Virus record (IMG/VR): IMGVR_UViG_3300047199_000011
Location: 1 to 54,614 of that record
Source of the DNA: a virus
Direction: 5' to 3' (one strand)
DNA: 54,614 bases
Below, piece by piece: positions 12,934 to 21,200 of this stretch; the first letter of the stretch is position 1; every line of letters begins with the position of its first letter. The notes below the pieces were generated by a model. That model did no database searches and was not told the DNA's origin. It saw only the letters and a program-made list of their open reading frames with translations. A program made the translations under genes and the position numbers.

Positions 12934-13964
12934 TTACTCCTTGGCATATCCCTCTCTGGGTCAATAATCTTAGCTTGGAATAAGTCAATTATGTACTCTA
13001 GCTTCTTATCATCAACGATGTCAACGGTAGCTTCCTCCTTAACTTCGCCGGCGGCCGCAGACTGAGCGTCTTTGGGCATGAAGAACGTTGGCTGGTTAGC
13101 AGGAATTTCTTCAAAGCGGTAGTGCTTGGGAATGTATACCAACGGATGAACACCTGTCCTTCCGTTACGGTTCTTAGCTACGATTAAACTAAATGCGCTG
13201 TCATCACTCCCAGCCTTAGTGGCCTTGTCATATCCATCCCAATACAAAAGCATAACTACATCAGCGCTTTCTTCAAGAAACCCCGACTCTTTTAGCTGAG
13301 CCATTGACGGACAATGGTCTTTGACATTTTCAGCACCTCGGTTTATCTGCGAACATAGGATACCTGCGAAATCATACGCAAGGGCCATGTTACGGAAGTT
13401 CCTTAAGTATTCGTTGATGATCTCCCGGGTATCTCCTCTCGCCATCGAGATGTTCTGAACATAGTCAATGATGATCACATCGGGCTTATTTTCGCCAACG
13501 ATATCCAGCAGCTTGGTAATTTCTTCCCAACTCTTGCCGATGTCACAAGTAATCAGCAACTTGAGGCTGACCGCTTCCTCCCTGAATTTACGCCAACGAT
13601 TGCGTATTTCTTCATCCGTCTTAAACTTTCCTGACATGACCGCATAGTTATCTACGCTCATGGAGTGACAGAACAAGCGCTCTACAAGAGCATCGACTCC
13701 CATTTCCAACGATAAGAACCAAACCGTCTTCCCTTGCTTAGCTAAATCAGCAGCAACCTGTAGCGCAAAAGATGACTTGCCCTGCGAAGTCCTCGCCCCT
13801 ATTACTGTCAACGCCCTGCGCCTTAATCCCCAAAGCTTAGTTGATAAGGTGGGAAGCGTAGTGATCGGGAGTTCTGGTGCATCACCACGTTTCCATAGCT
13901 CTGCTTCCAGATCCTCCACCCACGCCTTTATATGTCTTACTCTGTAAAGTTTCTCGTAGCTCAT
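12930..13964 (-). CDS. DnaB-type replicative helicase (344 aa)
   Basis: RecA-fold helicase that unwinds DNA ahead of replication. Walker A is GARTSQGKSS (residues 56-65), Walker B is VIIIDYVQ (D167), and a conserved glutamate follows the LEMG segment near 87. The DnaB-type arginine-containing C-terminal motifs follow (SQINRGAE, LKESGFLEESADVV). It is shorter than DnaB (about 450-470) because the N-terminal primase-interaction domain is missing, as in some phage helicases. No primase or DNA polymerase is seen in the window, so the host's are probably recruited. Confidence 0.9.
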   Translation of the reverse strand: MSYEKLYRVRHIKAWVEDLEAELWKRGDAPELPITTLPTLSTKLWGLRRRALTVIGARTSQGKSSFALQVAADLAKQGKTVWFLSLEMGVDALVERLFCHSMSVDNYAVMSGKFKTDEEIRNRWRKFREEAVSLKLLITCDIGKSWEEITKLLDIVGENKPDVIIIDYVQNISMARGDTREIINEYLRNFRNMALAYDFAGILCSQINRGAENVKDHCPSMAQLKESGFLEESADVVMLLYWDGYDKATKAGSDDSAFSLIVAKNRNGRTGVHPLVYIPKHYRFEEIPANQPTFFMPKDAQSAAAGEVKEEATVDIVDDKKLEYIIDLFQAKIIDPERDMPRSK

Positions 13965-14223
13965 CCCGCTCCTTCCGCAGTATCTTTAACGAATCCTCGG
14001 CCTGCTTACTTAAAACCTCGTTGGTAAAGAGGTGTTTAACCCTTAACTTCTCCATAGTATCGACTTGAGCATCAAGCTCTGACAGTTCCGCCTGCATATC
14101 ACCCACCATACCCATAATCAAATCTTTATGCGGTGTCTTCTGGATATCCATCAAGCAGTCCCAGGCTTCTACATCTTTAGGGTCGTCCATGTTCAGCTTC
14201 TTGCGCACTTCATCAACGCTCAT
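13882..14223 (-). CDS. Helical protein overlapping helicase start (113 aa)
   Basis: An acidic helical protein with a long coiled-coil stretch (about residues 42-95, ELSELDAQVDTMEKL). It overlaps the helicase gene by 83 bases in another frame, and its last 20 residues (Gly/Ser rich) come from that overlap. It starts in an ATGA overlap with the initiator gene. A helicase-loading or adaptor role is possible. Confidence 0.65.
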   Translation of the reverse strand: MSVDEVRKKLNMDDPKDVEAWDCLMDIQKTPHKDLIMGMVGDMQAELSELDAQVDTMEKLRVKHLFTNEVLSKQAEDSLKILRKERDELRETLQSKTYKGVGGGSGSRAMETW

Positions 14224-14933
14224 AGTTCCCTCCCCTTCGGGCCAACAACCTTAGCCGAACCGGGTTTATAATCAATCCAATCCCGCCAGTTATTGAACCA
14301 AGTCTTAGCGTGTTTAATATACCTCTCCTCAGTAACCTCATCCTTTACATAAAGCAGGTAGTTAGCCAACGCTTTCTTAATAGCATTGACATCTTCATCG
14401 CTTTTAACGGAAGTAGTGAAATGTTTAAGCGCGGTAGTTTTATCAAGCTTCTTTGGATACTGTACCCATAACTCAGTGAATACATCTATGTACTTAGATG
14501 TACCCTTATCCTTATCCTTATCCTGTGGAGTAGGCCTAGTCTTAATTAACTCTTGACTAACTCTAACGAAAGACTTACCGTAGAGTTTAATTACCGTTGG
14601 CAAGAGTTGGTGTTGTCTTAGTCGCCTAATCACACCCAGTGTAAAGTTGCTATCTTCTGTTATACCATCGGGATACTGAAAAGCAAGAAACTTGGGTATA
14701 AACCAGTATTTTCCGGTGCATTTCACCCTGCCGTTGAAAACCTCTACGACCTTTTCCCAGTTGACAGGTGCACCAATGACAAATTCGGCGTATTTGTGGT
14801 TCACCTCCCACATACCGGCGCAGTCACAACTGTCAATCAGGAAAAGCCATAGAAGTTTTAGCTCAAGCGATAGGCCGGAGAACCATGCGTCTTGCCACTT
14901 CCCAGTATCTGTAAATCGCTTGTTTATCGCCAT
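14220..14933 (-). CDS. DnaD/phage replication-initiator-like protein (237 aa)
   Basis: GGAGTAAAT precedes the start. The N-terminal half resembles the winged-helix domain of phage replication proteins (LELKLLWLFLIDSCD...GMWEVN...WFIPKFLAFQYPDG). A Lys/Asp linker (PQDKDKDKG) joins it to a C-terminal helical domain ending in WRDWI, like DnaD-type loaders (YIKHAKTWFNNWRDW). It should melt or mark the origin and help load the DnaB-type helicase encoded just downstream. Assignment by domain pattern. Confidence 0.75.
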   Translation of the reverse strand: MAINKRFTDTGKWQDAWFSGLSLELKLLWLFLIDSCDCAGMWEVNHKYAEFVIGAPVNWEKVVEVFNGRVKCTGKYWFIPKFLAFQYPDGITEDSNFTLGVIRRLRQHQLLPTVIKLYGKSFVRVSQELIKTRPTPQDKDKDKGTSKYIDVFTELWVQYPKKLDKTTALKHFTTSVKSDEDVNAIKKALANYLLYVKDEVTEERYIKHAKTWFNNWRDWIDYKPGSAKVVGPKGREL

Positions 14934-15038
14934 ATTTACTCCTTAAACTATGATGGAGAGGAGGGGGCGGAGTGACGTTTTCTCCTGAACTTTAAAACCA
15001 TACTCTTTCCCCCGAACGCATGGTTAACCCCCTAATGC

Positions 15039-15494
15039 CTATTCCTTCATTAGAAACTCCGGTACATCTTCGCCAACGCCAGTTGCCGGCCCTTGATCCT
15101 CGTCCACTTTGAAATCATCCACCTCGTTGCGCTCGCGCTGTTTGTTATCTAGCGTCACGAGAAGATGCCAATACGTTGTCCGACGGATGCACCTATCCAG
15201 CGCTTTGAAGAACGCGCCACTTCCTACTTCGCAGGCGCCAAGTTCTTTAAGGCTGATACCACATCCTTTAACGAGTCGGGCGACACGCCATAAAGCCTTA
15301 TCTGTAAGTGCAGTATGGACGGTGATTGGCTTTCCCACATAGTCGGTTGGCTCGAGAATACTGGCCTTCCATCTAATTTGCTTCGTACCAGTTGATGCCG
15401 TAGTTTCTTCGTAACCATTGATGACGACTTTGTACGTTCCCGCCGGGTAGACTTGGTATTCATTTCCGCCTTCTTTCTCCCAATCCATTTTCAT
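15039..15494 (-). CDS. DUF669-like ssDNA-binding protein (151 aa)
   Basis: AGGAGGCAGCA precedes the start. The start of the product (EYQVYPAGTYKVVINGYEE) and the middle (IRWKASIL, then KALWRVARLVKGCGI) match the DUF669 family as I know it, small OB-like proteins found next to phage recombinases. The C-terminus is acidic (DVPEFLMKE), as in SSB-type proteins. It lies just after the Sak4-like gene, which supports a role in annealing or ssDNA protection. Confidence 0.75.
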   Translation of the reverse strand: MKMDWEKEGGNEYQVYPAGTYKVVINGYEETTASTGTKQIRWKASILEPTDYVGKPITVHTALTDKALWRVARLVKGCGISLKELGACEVGSGAFFKALDRCIRRTTYWHLLVTLDNKQRERNEVDDFKVDEDQGPATGVGEDVPEFLMKE

Positions 15495-15654
15495 TGCTGC
15501 CTCCTAGTATGTTAAGTGCTTCGTTAATGGCTTCCTCGATAGACCCCTTTGGGTAAGGAATCTTCTTTGGATGCCTCTTATTATGTGCTTCGATCTCACG
15601 TTCTAAAACCTTCCAATCAGCTTTCACCGCCAACAACCTCTTTCGCAACTGCAT
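15460..15654 (-). CDS. Small charged protein (64 aa)
   Basis: Starting at ATG 15654 inside the end of the Sak4-like gene, the product is basic then acidic (AVKADWKVLEREIEAHNKRH... GSIEEAINEALNIL) and runs 35 bases into the DUF669-like gene. No ribosome site stands out. It is probably a helical accessory of the recombination genes. Confidence 0.6.
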   Translation of the reverse strand: MQLRKRLLAVKADWKVLEREIEAHNKRHPKKIPYPKGSIEEAINEALNILGGSNENGLGERRRK

Positions 15655-16360
15655 AACTGTATGAGTAGAGTTTGTCAAGGATAGCCGGCATATCCGCAGG
15701 CTCGCCCGCATCAAGCCCCTTGAACTGCGACTTGGTAATGTACTGGTCACTAGGGCCGAACCTCACCCACCGCTTGCCGGTCTTCTCGTACACCTCCAGA
15801 TGGCCAACGACATCAACGATGCCGCACGCCTGCGGAGCCAGCTTCTTTCCAATCATGGGGAACGTTTGGGTTACAATGGCACCGTCGACATTCTTTATTT
15901 CCAATGGTATTTCCCAAGCGTTGAAGATAACCGTAATGTTCTGGTAGACTAAGTCCCTGAATAAGCGAACCCACTCCTTCATTTTGAACCCAACGTCCCC
16001 GTATTCCCTTAGCTCAGGGGTATCTTTCCCCCTGCGGAGAGTAAGGTTGAGTATCAACTGCTGCTCAAGCTCACTCATGTTGTCGATGATAACGTACTTG
16101 AACCCATGCTTCTCTGTGCGCAGGTGCTTGTAGAGGTCATCAACGACTTCCTCAATCTCGTAGCTCTTGATGGCCGCTGGCAGGTTGAAGACGACGTGCT
16201 TCGTCCCCATTAACGGCCCTATCCCGCCCTCCACATTTATAAAGAGGGTTTCTTCCGGCGGTAAGGTCGCGGCCAGCGTTGTCTTACCGACCCCAGGGTT
16301 GCTATAAATTATCATAGCGATACCCCGGCTTAATGTGTCGCTTATCGTATCAAACTTCAT
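15617..16360 (-). CDS. Sak4-like RecA-fold ATPase (247 aa)
   Basis: RecA-fold ATPase of the Sak4/AAA_24 type, which promotes single-strand annealing or strand exchange with an SSB partner. Walker A is SNPGVGKTT (residues 20-28) and Walker B is YVIIDNMSE (around 100). Length is typical for the family. It is followed by the DUF669-like gene and preceded by the Cas4-like nuclease, the usual phage recombination set. The start follows AGGAGG and overlaps the upstream gene by four bases. Confidence 0.85.
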   Translation of the reverse strand: MKFDTISDTLSRGIAMIIYSNPGVGKTTLAATLPPEETLFINVEGGIGPLMGTKHVVFNLPAAIKSYEIEEVVDDLYKHLRTEKHGFKYVIIDNMSELEQQLILNLTLRRGKDTPELREYGDVGFKMKEWVRLFRDLVYQNITVIFNAWEIPLEIKNVDGAIVTQTFPMIGKKLAPQACGIVDVVGHLEVYEKTGKRWVRFGPSDQYITKSQFKGLDAGEPADMPAILDKLYSYSYAVAKEVVGGES

Positions 16361-16545
16361 GTCACCTCCTCACGGGGCTCCTGTAAAATCATTCTTCCAT
16401 CAAGATTATTAAGTTGAGATTTTATCAGTTCCAGTGCAGATGATATGTCGTTAAGCCTCTGCTCATGTTTCAAAATAATCTGATGAAGTTTATTGAGATG
16501 TTCGCTTAAACTCAAAACTTTCCTGCCTTCCTGAAACGGCTCCAT
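16357..16545 (-). CDS. Coiled-coil protein (62 aa)
   Basis: The 62 residues are mostly one amphipathic helix (SLSEHLNKLHQIILKHEQRLNDISSAL). The gene overlaps the next coiled-coil gene by 34 bases and the Sak4-like gene by four. Function unknown; oligomeric accessory likely. Confidence 0.65.
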   Translation of the reverse strand: MEPFQEGRKVLSLSEHLNKLHQIILKHEQRLNDISSALELIKSQLNNLDGRMILQEPREEVT

Positions 16546-16655
16546 TCATCCTCCAGTTTGCTTATCCTTCCGGCTAAATCCGTAATAGCCGTGGTTAACT
16601 CCTTGACTGCATCGAGTAAATCACTCGGCTGTTTCTCCTGATTCTCGTCTGGCAT
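16512..16655 (-). CDS. Small coiled-coil protein (47 aa)
   Basis: GAAAGGAGG precedes ATG 16655. The product is acidic at the start and then a heptad helix (LLDAVKELTTAITDLAGRISKLEDEW) with a basic end. It overlaps the nuclease gene by 35 bases and the other coiled-coil gene by 34. The two adjacent coiled coils may pair with each other. Confidence 0.65.
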   Translation of the reverse strand: MPDENQEKQPSDLLDAVKELTTAITDLAGRISKLEDEWSRFRKAGKF

Positions 16656-17538
16656 CTTTCTCCTCCTTTCGATTAAAGTATAATTGAACTGTTAAATTGT
16701 CTGGTTTCTCAACGAAGCAAATGCGGGCATAAGGACATTCAGAACCAAAGTTCCAGCATTGGTCTTGATTCCGGTAGAACTTATCGATGTTAAACTTAGA
16801 CATTGTGGCGAGCTTAGCCATAATGTCCTCAGCGAGTAGCTTGGTATCTTCTTCAAAGTGGTAGAGGTCGACTGGTGTGCGGTAGGAGAAGTAACGGTTG
16901 TAATACAATTTGGGGCGAGCTTTATAATCGCCAACGATACGGCGGCCAAAATCATCTGCGGTTTCATTCACTCCCTTGCGGAGTAGAGGCTTCTTGATGT
17001 AATCGTAGAGGATGCCTTTGATGTCATAGCCGAGTTTGGTTTCGGCCCATACGTAGCCTGTACCCTGCGAGGAGGTCTGACAGCGCCCTTCAAACTGTCG
17101 TTGGGGAAGGCCGGTGGTCTTTAACTCACGTACCCACCACTTGTCATTCTGCTTCACCCTGCCGTCTATCCTTCCGACGAAGTTGACATTATCGGTAATA
17201 GGTACGGTGAACTTGTCTTCCGAGGCGATCTCCTGGTACTCACGCTTCTTGTAAGGATAGTAGAGCCACATCCCCATGGCCGTGTACTTGGCAATCAGTA
17301 GGTCTTCCCGATCTGCCGCTTCCTGCTTGGAGAGTTCCTCGTTGAACTTATCAAGGATATAGTCATAGACTTCCCCATCAGAACCACCCTTATAGAACAA
17401 ATCAAACCCCTCATGCAGCACCGCGCCAAGCGTTAGAGAAGGGAGCTTAGTAATAGGCTCAAGCCGCATGACGTACCGCCAGTAAAACTTCTTCTGACAC
17501 CCTCTGAACGTACTGCCGTTGTTGTATGATAGCTCCAT
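16621..17538 (-). CDS. Cas4/RecB-like PD-(D/E)XK nuclease (305 aa)
   Basis: Nuclease of the Cas4/AddB type. The active-site core is GRIDG (D125) followed by VRELKTTG (E138, K140), with an upstream LHEGF (His42). Cys14 plus three C-terminal Cys (CWNFGSECPYARIC) fit a Fe-S cluster as in Cas4. Such enzymes trim DNA ends to single strands for recombination. It stands upstream of the Sak4-like and DUF669-like genes. AGGTAAC-type leader upstream is weak. Confidence 0.85.
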   Translation of the reverse strand: MELSYNNGSTFRGCQKKFYWRYVMRLEPITKLPSLTLGAVLHEGFDLFYKGGSDGEVYDYILDKFNEELSKQEAADREDLLIAKYTAMGMWLYYPYKKREYQEIASEDKFTVPITDNVNFVGRIDGRVKQNDKWWVRELKTTGLPQRQFEGRCQTSSQGTGYVWAETKLGYDIKGILYDYIKKPLLRKGVNETADDFGRRIVGDYKARPKLYYNRYFSYRTPVDLYHFEEDTKLLAEDIMAKLATMSKFNIDKFYRNQDQCWNFGSECPYARICFVEKPDNLTVQLYFNRKEEKDARRESGETAE

Positions 17539-17606
17539 GTTACCTCCAAATTACGACGGGGACTCTTATCCTAGCCACTTCTACAGAGCTTAGCCGGTGA
17601 TACTCA

Positions 17607-17813
17607 TCATATAGTTTGGGTCGCACCGTAGGCGCCATTTAACGACACAGCCGGGGGAGTCCCCGAACTTAAAGTTTCAACTGCGTAATCTATCGCATCC
17701 TGCAATTTATCTTCTGGAGTGCCCTCCCAAATATCCTGAAGTTCCTCCTCGATAATCTCAACTTCTTCCCAAGAAGAACCCGTCCTATATTTCCCAACGT
17801 AAATTGGCCTCAC
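17607..17813 (-). CDS. Unknown acidic protein (68 aa)
   Basis: It starts with GTG in a GTGA overlap with the stop of the previous gene. The product has an acidic helical middle (EVEIIEEELQDIWEG) and a C-terminal tail rich in Ser/Gly/Ala. It shares the ID(Y/K)AVE element with the upstream 33-residue gene, so the two may be related fragments. Function unknown. Confidence 0.55.
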   Translation of the reverse strand: MRPIYVGKYRTGSSWEEVEIIEEELQDIWEGTPEDKLQDAIDYAVETLSSGTPPAVSLNGAYGATQTI

Positions 17814-17911
17814 CTCAACTCCTCAACTGCCTTATCTATTGCGGCCTGCACCGGGTCTACGAGGTTATAGGTGTAAGTACAAGGATCGTAAGCATAATGC
17901 CATTCTGCCAT
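17810..17911 (-). CDS. Short protein, first gene of the replication operon (33 aa)
   Basis: AGGAGCTTAAT precedes ATG 17911. An in-frame ATG at 17962 would add 17 residues but lacks a site. The product contains AYDPCTYTYN and ends IDKAVEEL. It is the first small gene after the leader region. Function unknown. Confidence 0.5.
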   Translation of the reverse strand: MAEWHYAYDPCTYTYNLVDPVQAAIDKAVEELR

Positions 17912-18000
17912 ATTAAGCTCCTGTTTAAAGTGGGTGTATAATTCTTTGGCGGCCTCTATCATGCTTGGGGGAACTAGTATGCGGATCAATCATAAAATGT

Positions 18001-18081
18001 CCCCGCTGGTGGCAACCTAACGAGAGAGGCATCTGTGACGATGAGGACCCCGACGAAAGAATCCCTGCCACCAGAACGGGG
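18001..18081. ncRNA. Branched stem structure in the operon leader
   Basis: CCCCG plus CTGGTGGCA (18001-18014) pairs with TGCCACCAG plus CGGGG (18066-18081), separated only by an AA bulge, a 14-bp stem. Inside are CCT/AGG (18016-18029), CATC/GATG (18030-18043) and GGA/TCC helices, so a branched junction is possible. It can be drawn on either strand. It lies between a terminator and the first replication gene. It matches no riboswitch or tRNA I know. Confidence 0.5.
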
Positions 18082-18136
18082 GAAAATAAAATGAGCGACC
18101 TTGTGAGTCGCTCTTAATTAGTTTGGGCTCGCTCAT
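18017..18136 (-). CDS. Possible 39-aa leader peptide
   Basis: GGAGAG lies ten bases before ATG 18136. The frame reads through the terminator hairpin and into the branched structure, with aromatic and Arg-rich residues (FPPFWWQGFFRRG) and ends at TAG. It starts about 40 bases after the promoter. If translated, ribosomes would disrupt the terminator. It may equally be chance. Confidence 0.3.
   Translation of the reverse strand: MSEPKLIKSDSQGRSFYFPPFWWQGFFRRGPHRHRCLSR
18083..18113 (-). terminator. Intrinsic terminator/attenuator
   Basis: On the - strand GAGCGAC, a 7-base loop and GTCGCTC form a perfect 7-bp stem followed by ATTTTATTTT. It lies downstream of the giant late gene, so it can end the late transcript. 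But it also lies about 65 bases after the promoter at 18183-18211, so it can attenuate the replication operon. Confidence 0.7.
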
Positions 18137-18182
18137 GTGATATGCTCTCCGTCGGTATTAAGTGAATCCTTTTCATGCAGCC

Positions 18183-18211
18183 ATATTATCAAAAGAGCGA
18201 AAGTTTGTCAA
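18183..18211 (-). promoter_or_regulatory. Sigma70 promoter of the replication operon
   Basis: On the - strand TTGACA (18211-18206), a 17-base spacer and TAATAT (18188-18183) give a near-consensus promoter. The -35 box overlaps the stop codon of the giant gene. Expected start is around 18176. The -35 context CTTGACAAA is identical to that of the promoter at 54546-54573. Confidence 0.8.
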
Positions 18212-21200
18212 GGGTTTTTCTTAATGTTCTTAATTTGCAAGCGTTTTGTAGTTCGAGGAGAGAACATTTCTACAGCTCGTCGATTACGACGTTCTAATGT
18301 CCGGAAGGGATAATTTATCCCCTCCATGATAGTGCGTAATTGACCGGGATTCAATTCAAGTTCTTCCGCCACATCCGTGGGATCTTCGTAGTTATCACGT
18401 ATTCGTTCGCGGGCTCGCTTAAGAATATAATCGCGCATTTGGCCAGCCTGTTTGACTTCTCCGAACTCAGAAATTGGAGCGCCTTCTTCTGCTCGCGGCC
18501 CACGGCGCAATGTAATACCTCCTAATTGTGCCCTAGTTAACCACTTATCAGTAGTAAGTTGCGGCTGTTTTTCCACACCAAGCGGAACGGTTAAATTCTG
18601 TACGCCCTTACTTAAATCAATAGCCCAGCCTCCGATAATTTCACCTTGGCTATTTCTCATCAACGGAGGAACTGCCCCGTTCTCACGAAAGTAACTTAGC
18701 GCCCGGATTATTTCGCCAACGCCAATGTTTACTTTATTCTGGATGGTTTCTATCGGACGTTCTGAAAGCCCGTATAAGAGCTGAACCTCTCTAAAGTATT
18801 GCGGCTCAATAAAGTATGTAGCGTTATTAACATCCCTGTTACCTAACCACATGGATAACTTATACCCCTTCGGGTTCTTAAACATATCCTTATCATCGGG
18901 AGAACCACCGCGCAAAGACTGTACTGCGTATTGGATCGTCCAGTTAATCAGAATCTTAGCTGCAAATACCTTAATTAAATGCCATGCGTATTTCTTCCAC
19001 AACGTATCTAATTCGCCGGAACTCTTTTCTCCGTGCATAAGAGGGTTAATAAACTGCGTTGCTTTACCGGTTTTGAAAGCATATGCCTTCTGTATACCCT
19101 TCTCAACTGGAGTTCCTTTTACCCCAGGTAACTTAGTTATACCATACGCCGCTCCAGTCAAAATACGTATAGGAGCTGATACAAGATTTCGAGAGAAGAA
19201 CAAGAGCGACCATAACGGGCCAGTCCTGCCGTAAATCGCTGGATTAGGCATAAGCGAAGCATCGTTGATAAAGTCAACGGCGATTTTGGCAGCTTGCCTC
19301 TTATTCATTCCAGGATTCTTGCTCATAATAGAATCCATTTCCGCCTTAGTAACATCATATACGGATTGAGCAATAAGGTTATTGAATATCGCTGCGTTTA
19401 CTCCTCCGAAAGTCAAGAAGAACTCTTTGATATTCTCTGCTCTATCTTTACTAAAAGCAAACTTGCCCAAGTTCTTTGCATCAAAAGCGGCCCTAAGGGA
19501 CATCTCAAAACGTTGTCCTCCAACCAAGCCAAGTTCAATAAACAACGGAAGCTCATCATTTTCAGGTGACATGGGGGCATCGGCATACTCCCCTTTAAGC
19601 ATCTGTGCTCCCGTGCTGAATAGCTTAGGGCCTGTCTTAATAAGATTCTTCGCAAACGATTTATACACCTTACCATTCAAGCTCAACAACACCGGAGCAA
19701 GGTAGATGAGGTTTGTATCAAACGGGTTGATCGTCTTCCACCTGCGGATGAGGGTTAATACTTCGTTGGTATTACGCAGCATTTCCGTAGTATTAGAAGA
19801 AGCTCCCCTACCGTACATGGTTTCCAATATAGAATACAATGACTGGTGAATATACGGATTTTGAAAAGCTCCGCGATACCAGAGAACGAGTCCGGGAGCA
19901 TCTTTGGCCGCAATATAACCATACTTGGTGAACCATTTGTTCTCGGTTATACCTTCAGCAGCGGCCTTCTTAGACACTTCATGCTCATAAAGAACCAATG
20001 GATACCCGGCAGCAATTTCGATATTCTTGAGATACTTTAATGTTTCTAACTGATCGATAGTGAGCAGGCTATCAGTAACATACTGCTGCATTTGTGCGAC
20101 ATAATCATCTATAGGAACAAGCCCTTGGCCGCCAGCTTGCTGGCTTTCCGCAGGTGCAAGAGGCCCACGCTGTATCATCCACGGGCCAGTAGCCATAAGG
20201 TATTCTTCATATGTCCTATATTTGGCCGACTCTATCGCAGCACTTGATAGCGGCCCACCCATCCTTCTGGAAGCGGACATAGAACCTACTTCCTGCGTAT
20301 CGGCATATCTCCACACCCTGTTGATAAAGCCCTCCAAAATGTTATTAGCCATGTCGGCCTTATCAAGGATACCAAGCTCCATCATCCTATTAAGATGTGG
20401 AGTTTCAACCTCTGCCTTAACCCAGCGCAATAGTTCTTGTAACGTACCATCTTTACAAACGTTAGGATGAGCAAGCATCTTATAGAAGAAGTCCTCCGGA
20501 CGCTCCTGTGCTAGGTAGTCCTCGAGAGGAACACTAGTAGGTACGGAATAAATCTGACGCATCCATACTTCATCAACGCCAAGCCTCTGCATGAAGTATT
20601 TGGCCCTATTTACAAAGGCCACCGCTTCAGCGTTGGTATCATTACGGAATTGCCCTGGTTCGTGTATATGCTTCTCACCTATTTTAGTCCTTGCCCTATT
20701 GACCGAATCACCTTCTTTGCAATAAAACTCTACTCCGGCAGAAGACATAAGTTGTCGGATAAGCTCACTCTTATATTGCTTGTCGCTTTTCTTAAGCTGA
20801 GGATTATCACGCATGATGATATCGATGATAACCTTGTCCACCGGAAACATCTGGTCGTAGGATACCTTTGCCGCTTCATCAACTGACAATTTGCCTTCAT
20901 AAAGACGAGCAACAACATCTTGAGATACAGGTTTAGCTTTTGGTATGCGCCCGAAAAGCTGCTGTGTCTTCTTTGGTGAAACAAGCTTACCAATATGACG
21001 CATTATGGAATCTTTGGTTTTAGTAGCACGCATAAGCTCGAGAAGAACGCGAGCTTTAATCTTACGTTTGTATATCCATGGTTCATTAGGTTTCATGGCC
21101 TTACGCTGACCACGGTTGCTAGTAGCTTTCTGGGAGTTATATGCAGGCCTGGCCGACCAATCTATACCGAACATCACGGGGTTATAATAGGTAAACTCTA

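Noticed and set aside
15655-15690. Promoter TTGACA...TATGCA within the Sak4-like gene
   Set aside because: The -35 context matches the real promoters, but the -10 is poor and it lies inside coding sequence with no transcription unit needing it.
18001-18081. Hammerhead-like strings GATGAGG and CGACGAAAG inside the branched element
   Set aside because: The conserved CUGAUGA core is not intact, and the segment that would form helix II (GGACCCCGAC) does not pair. No cleavage-site geometry fits on either strand.
18001-18081. tRNA-like cloverleaf
   Set aside because: The enclosing stem is too long, there is no TTC-type T loop, no plausible anticodon arm and no discernible acceptor end.
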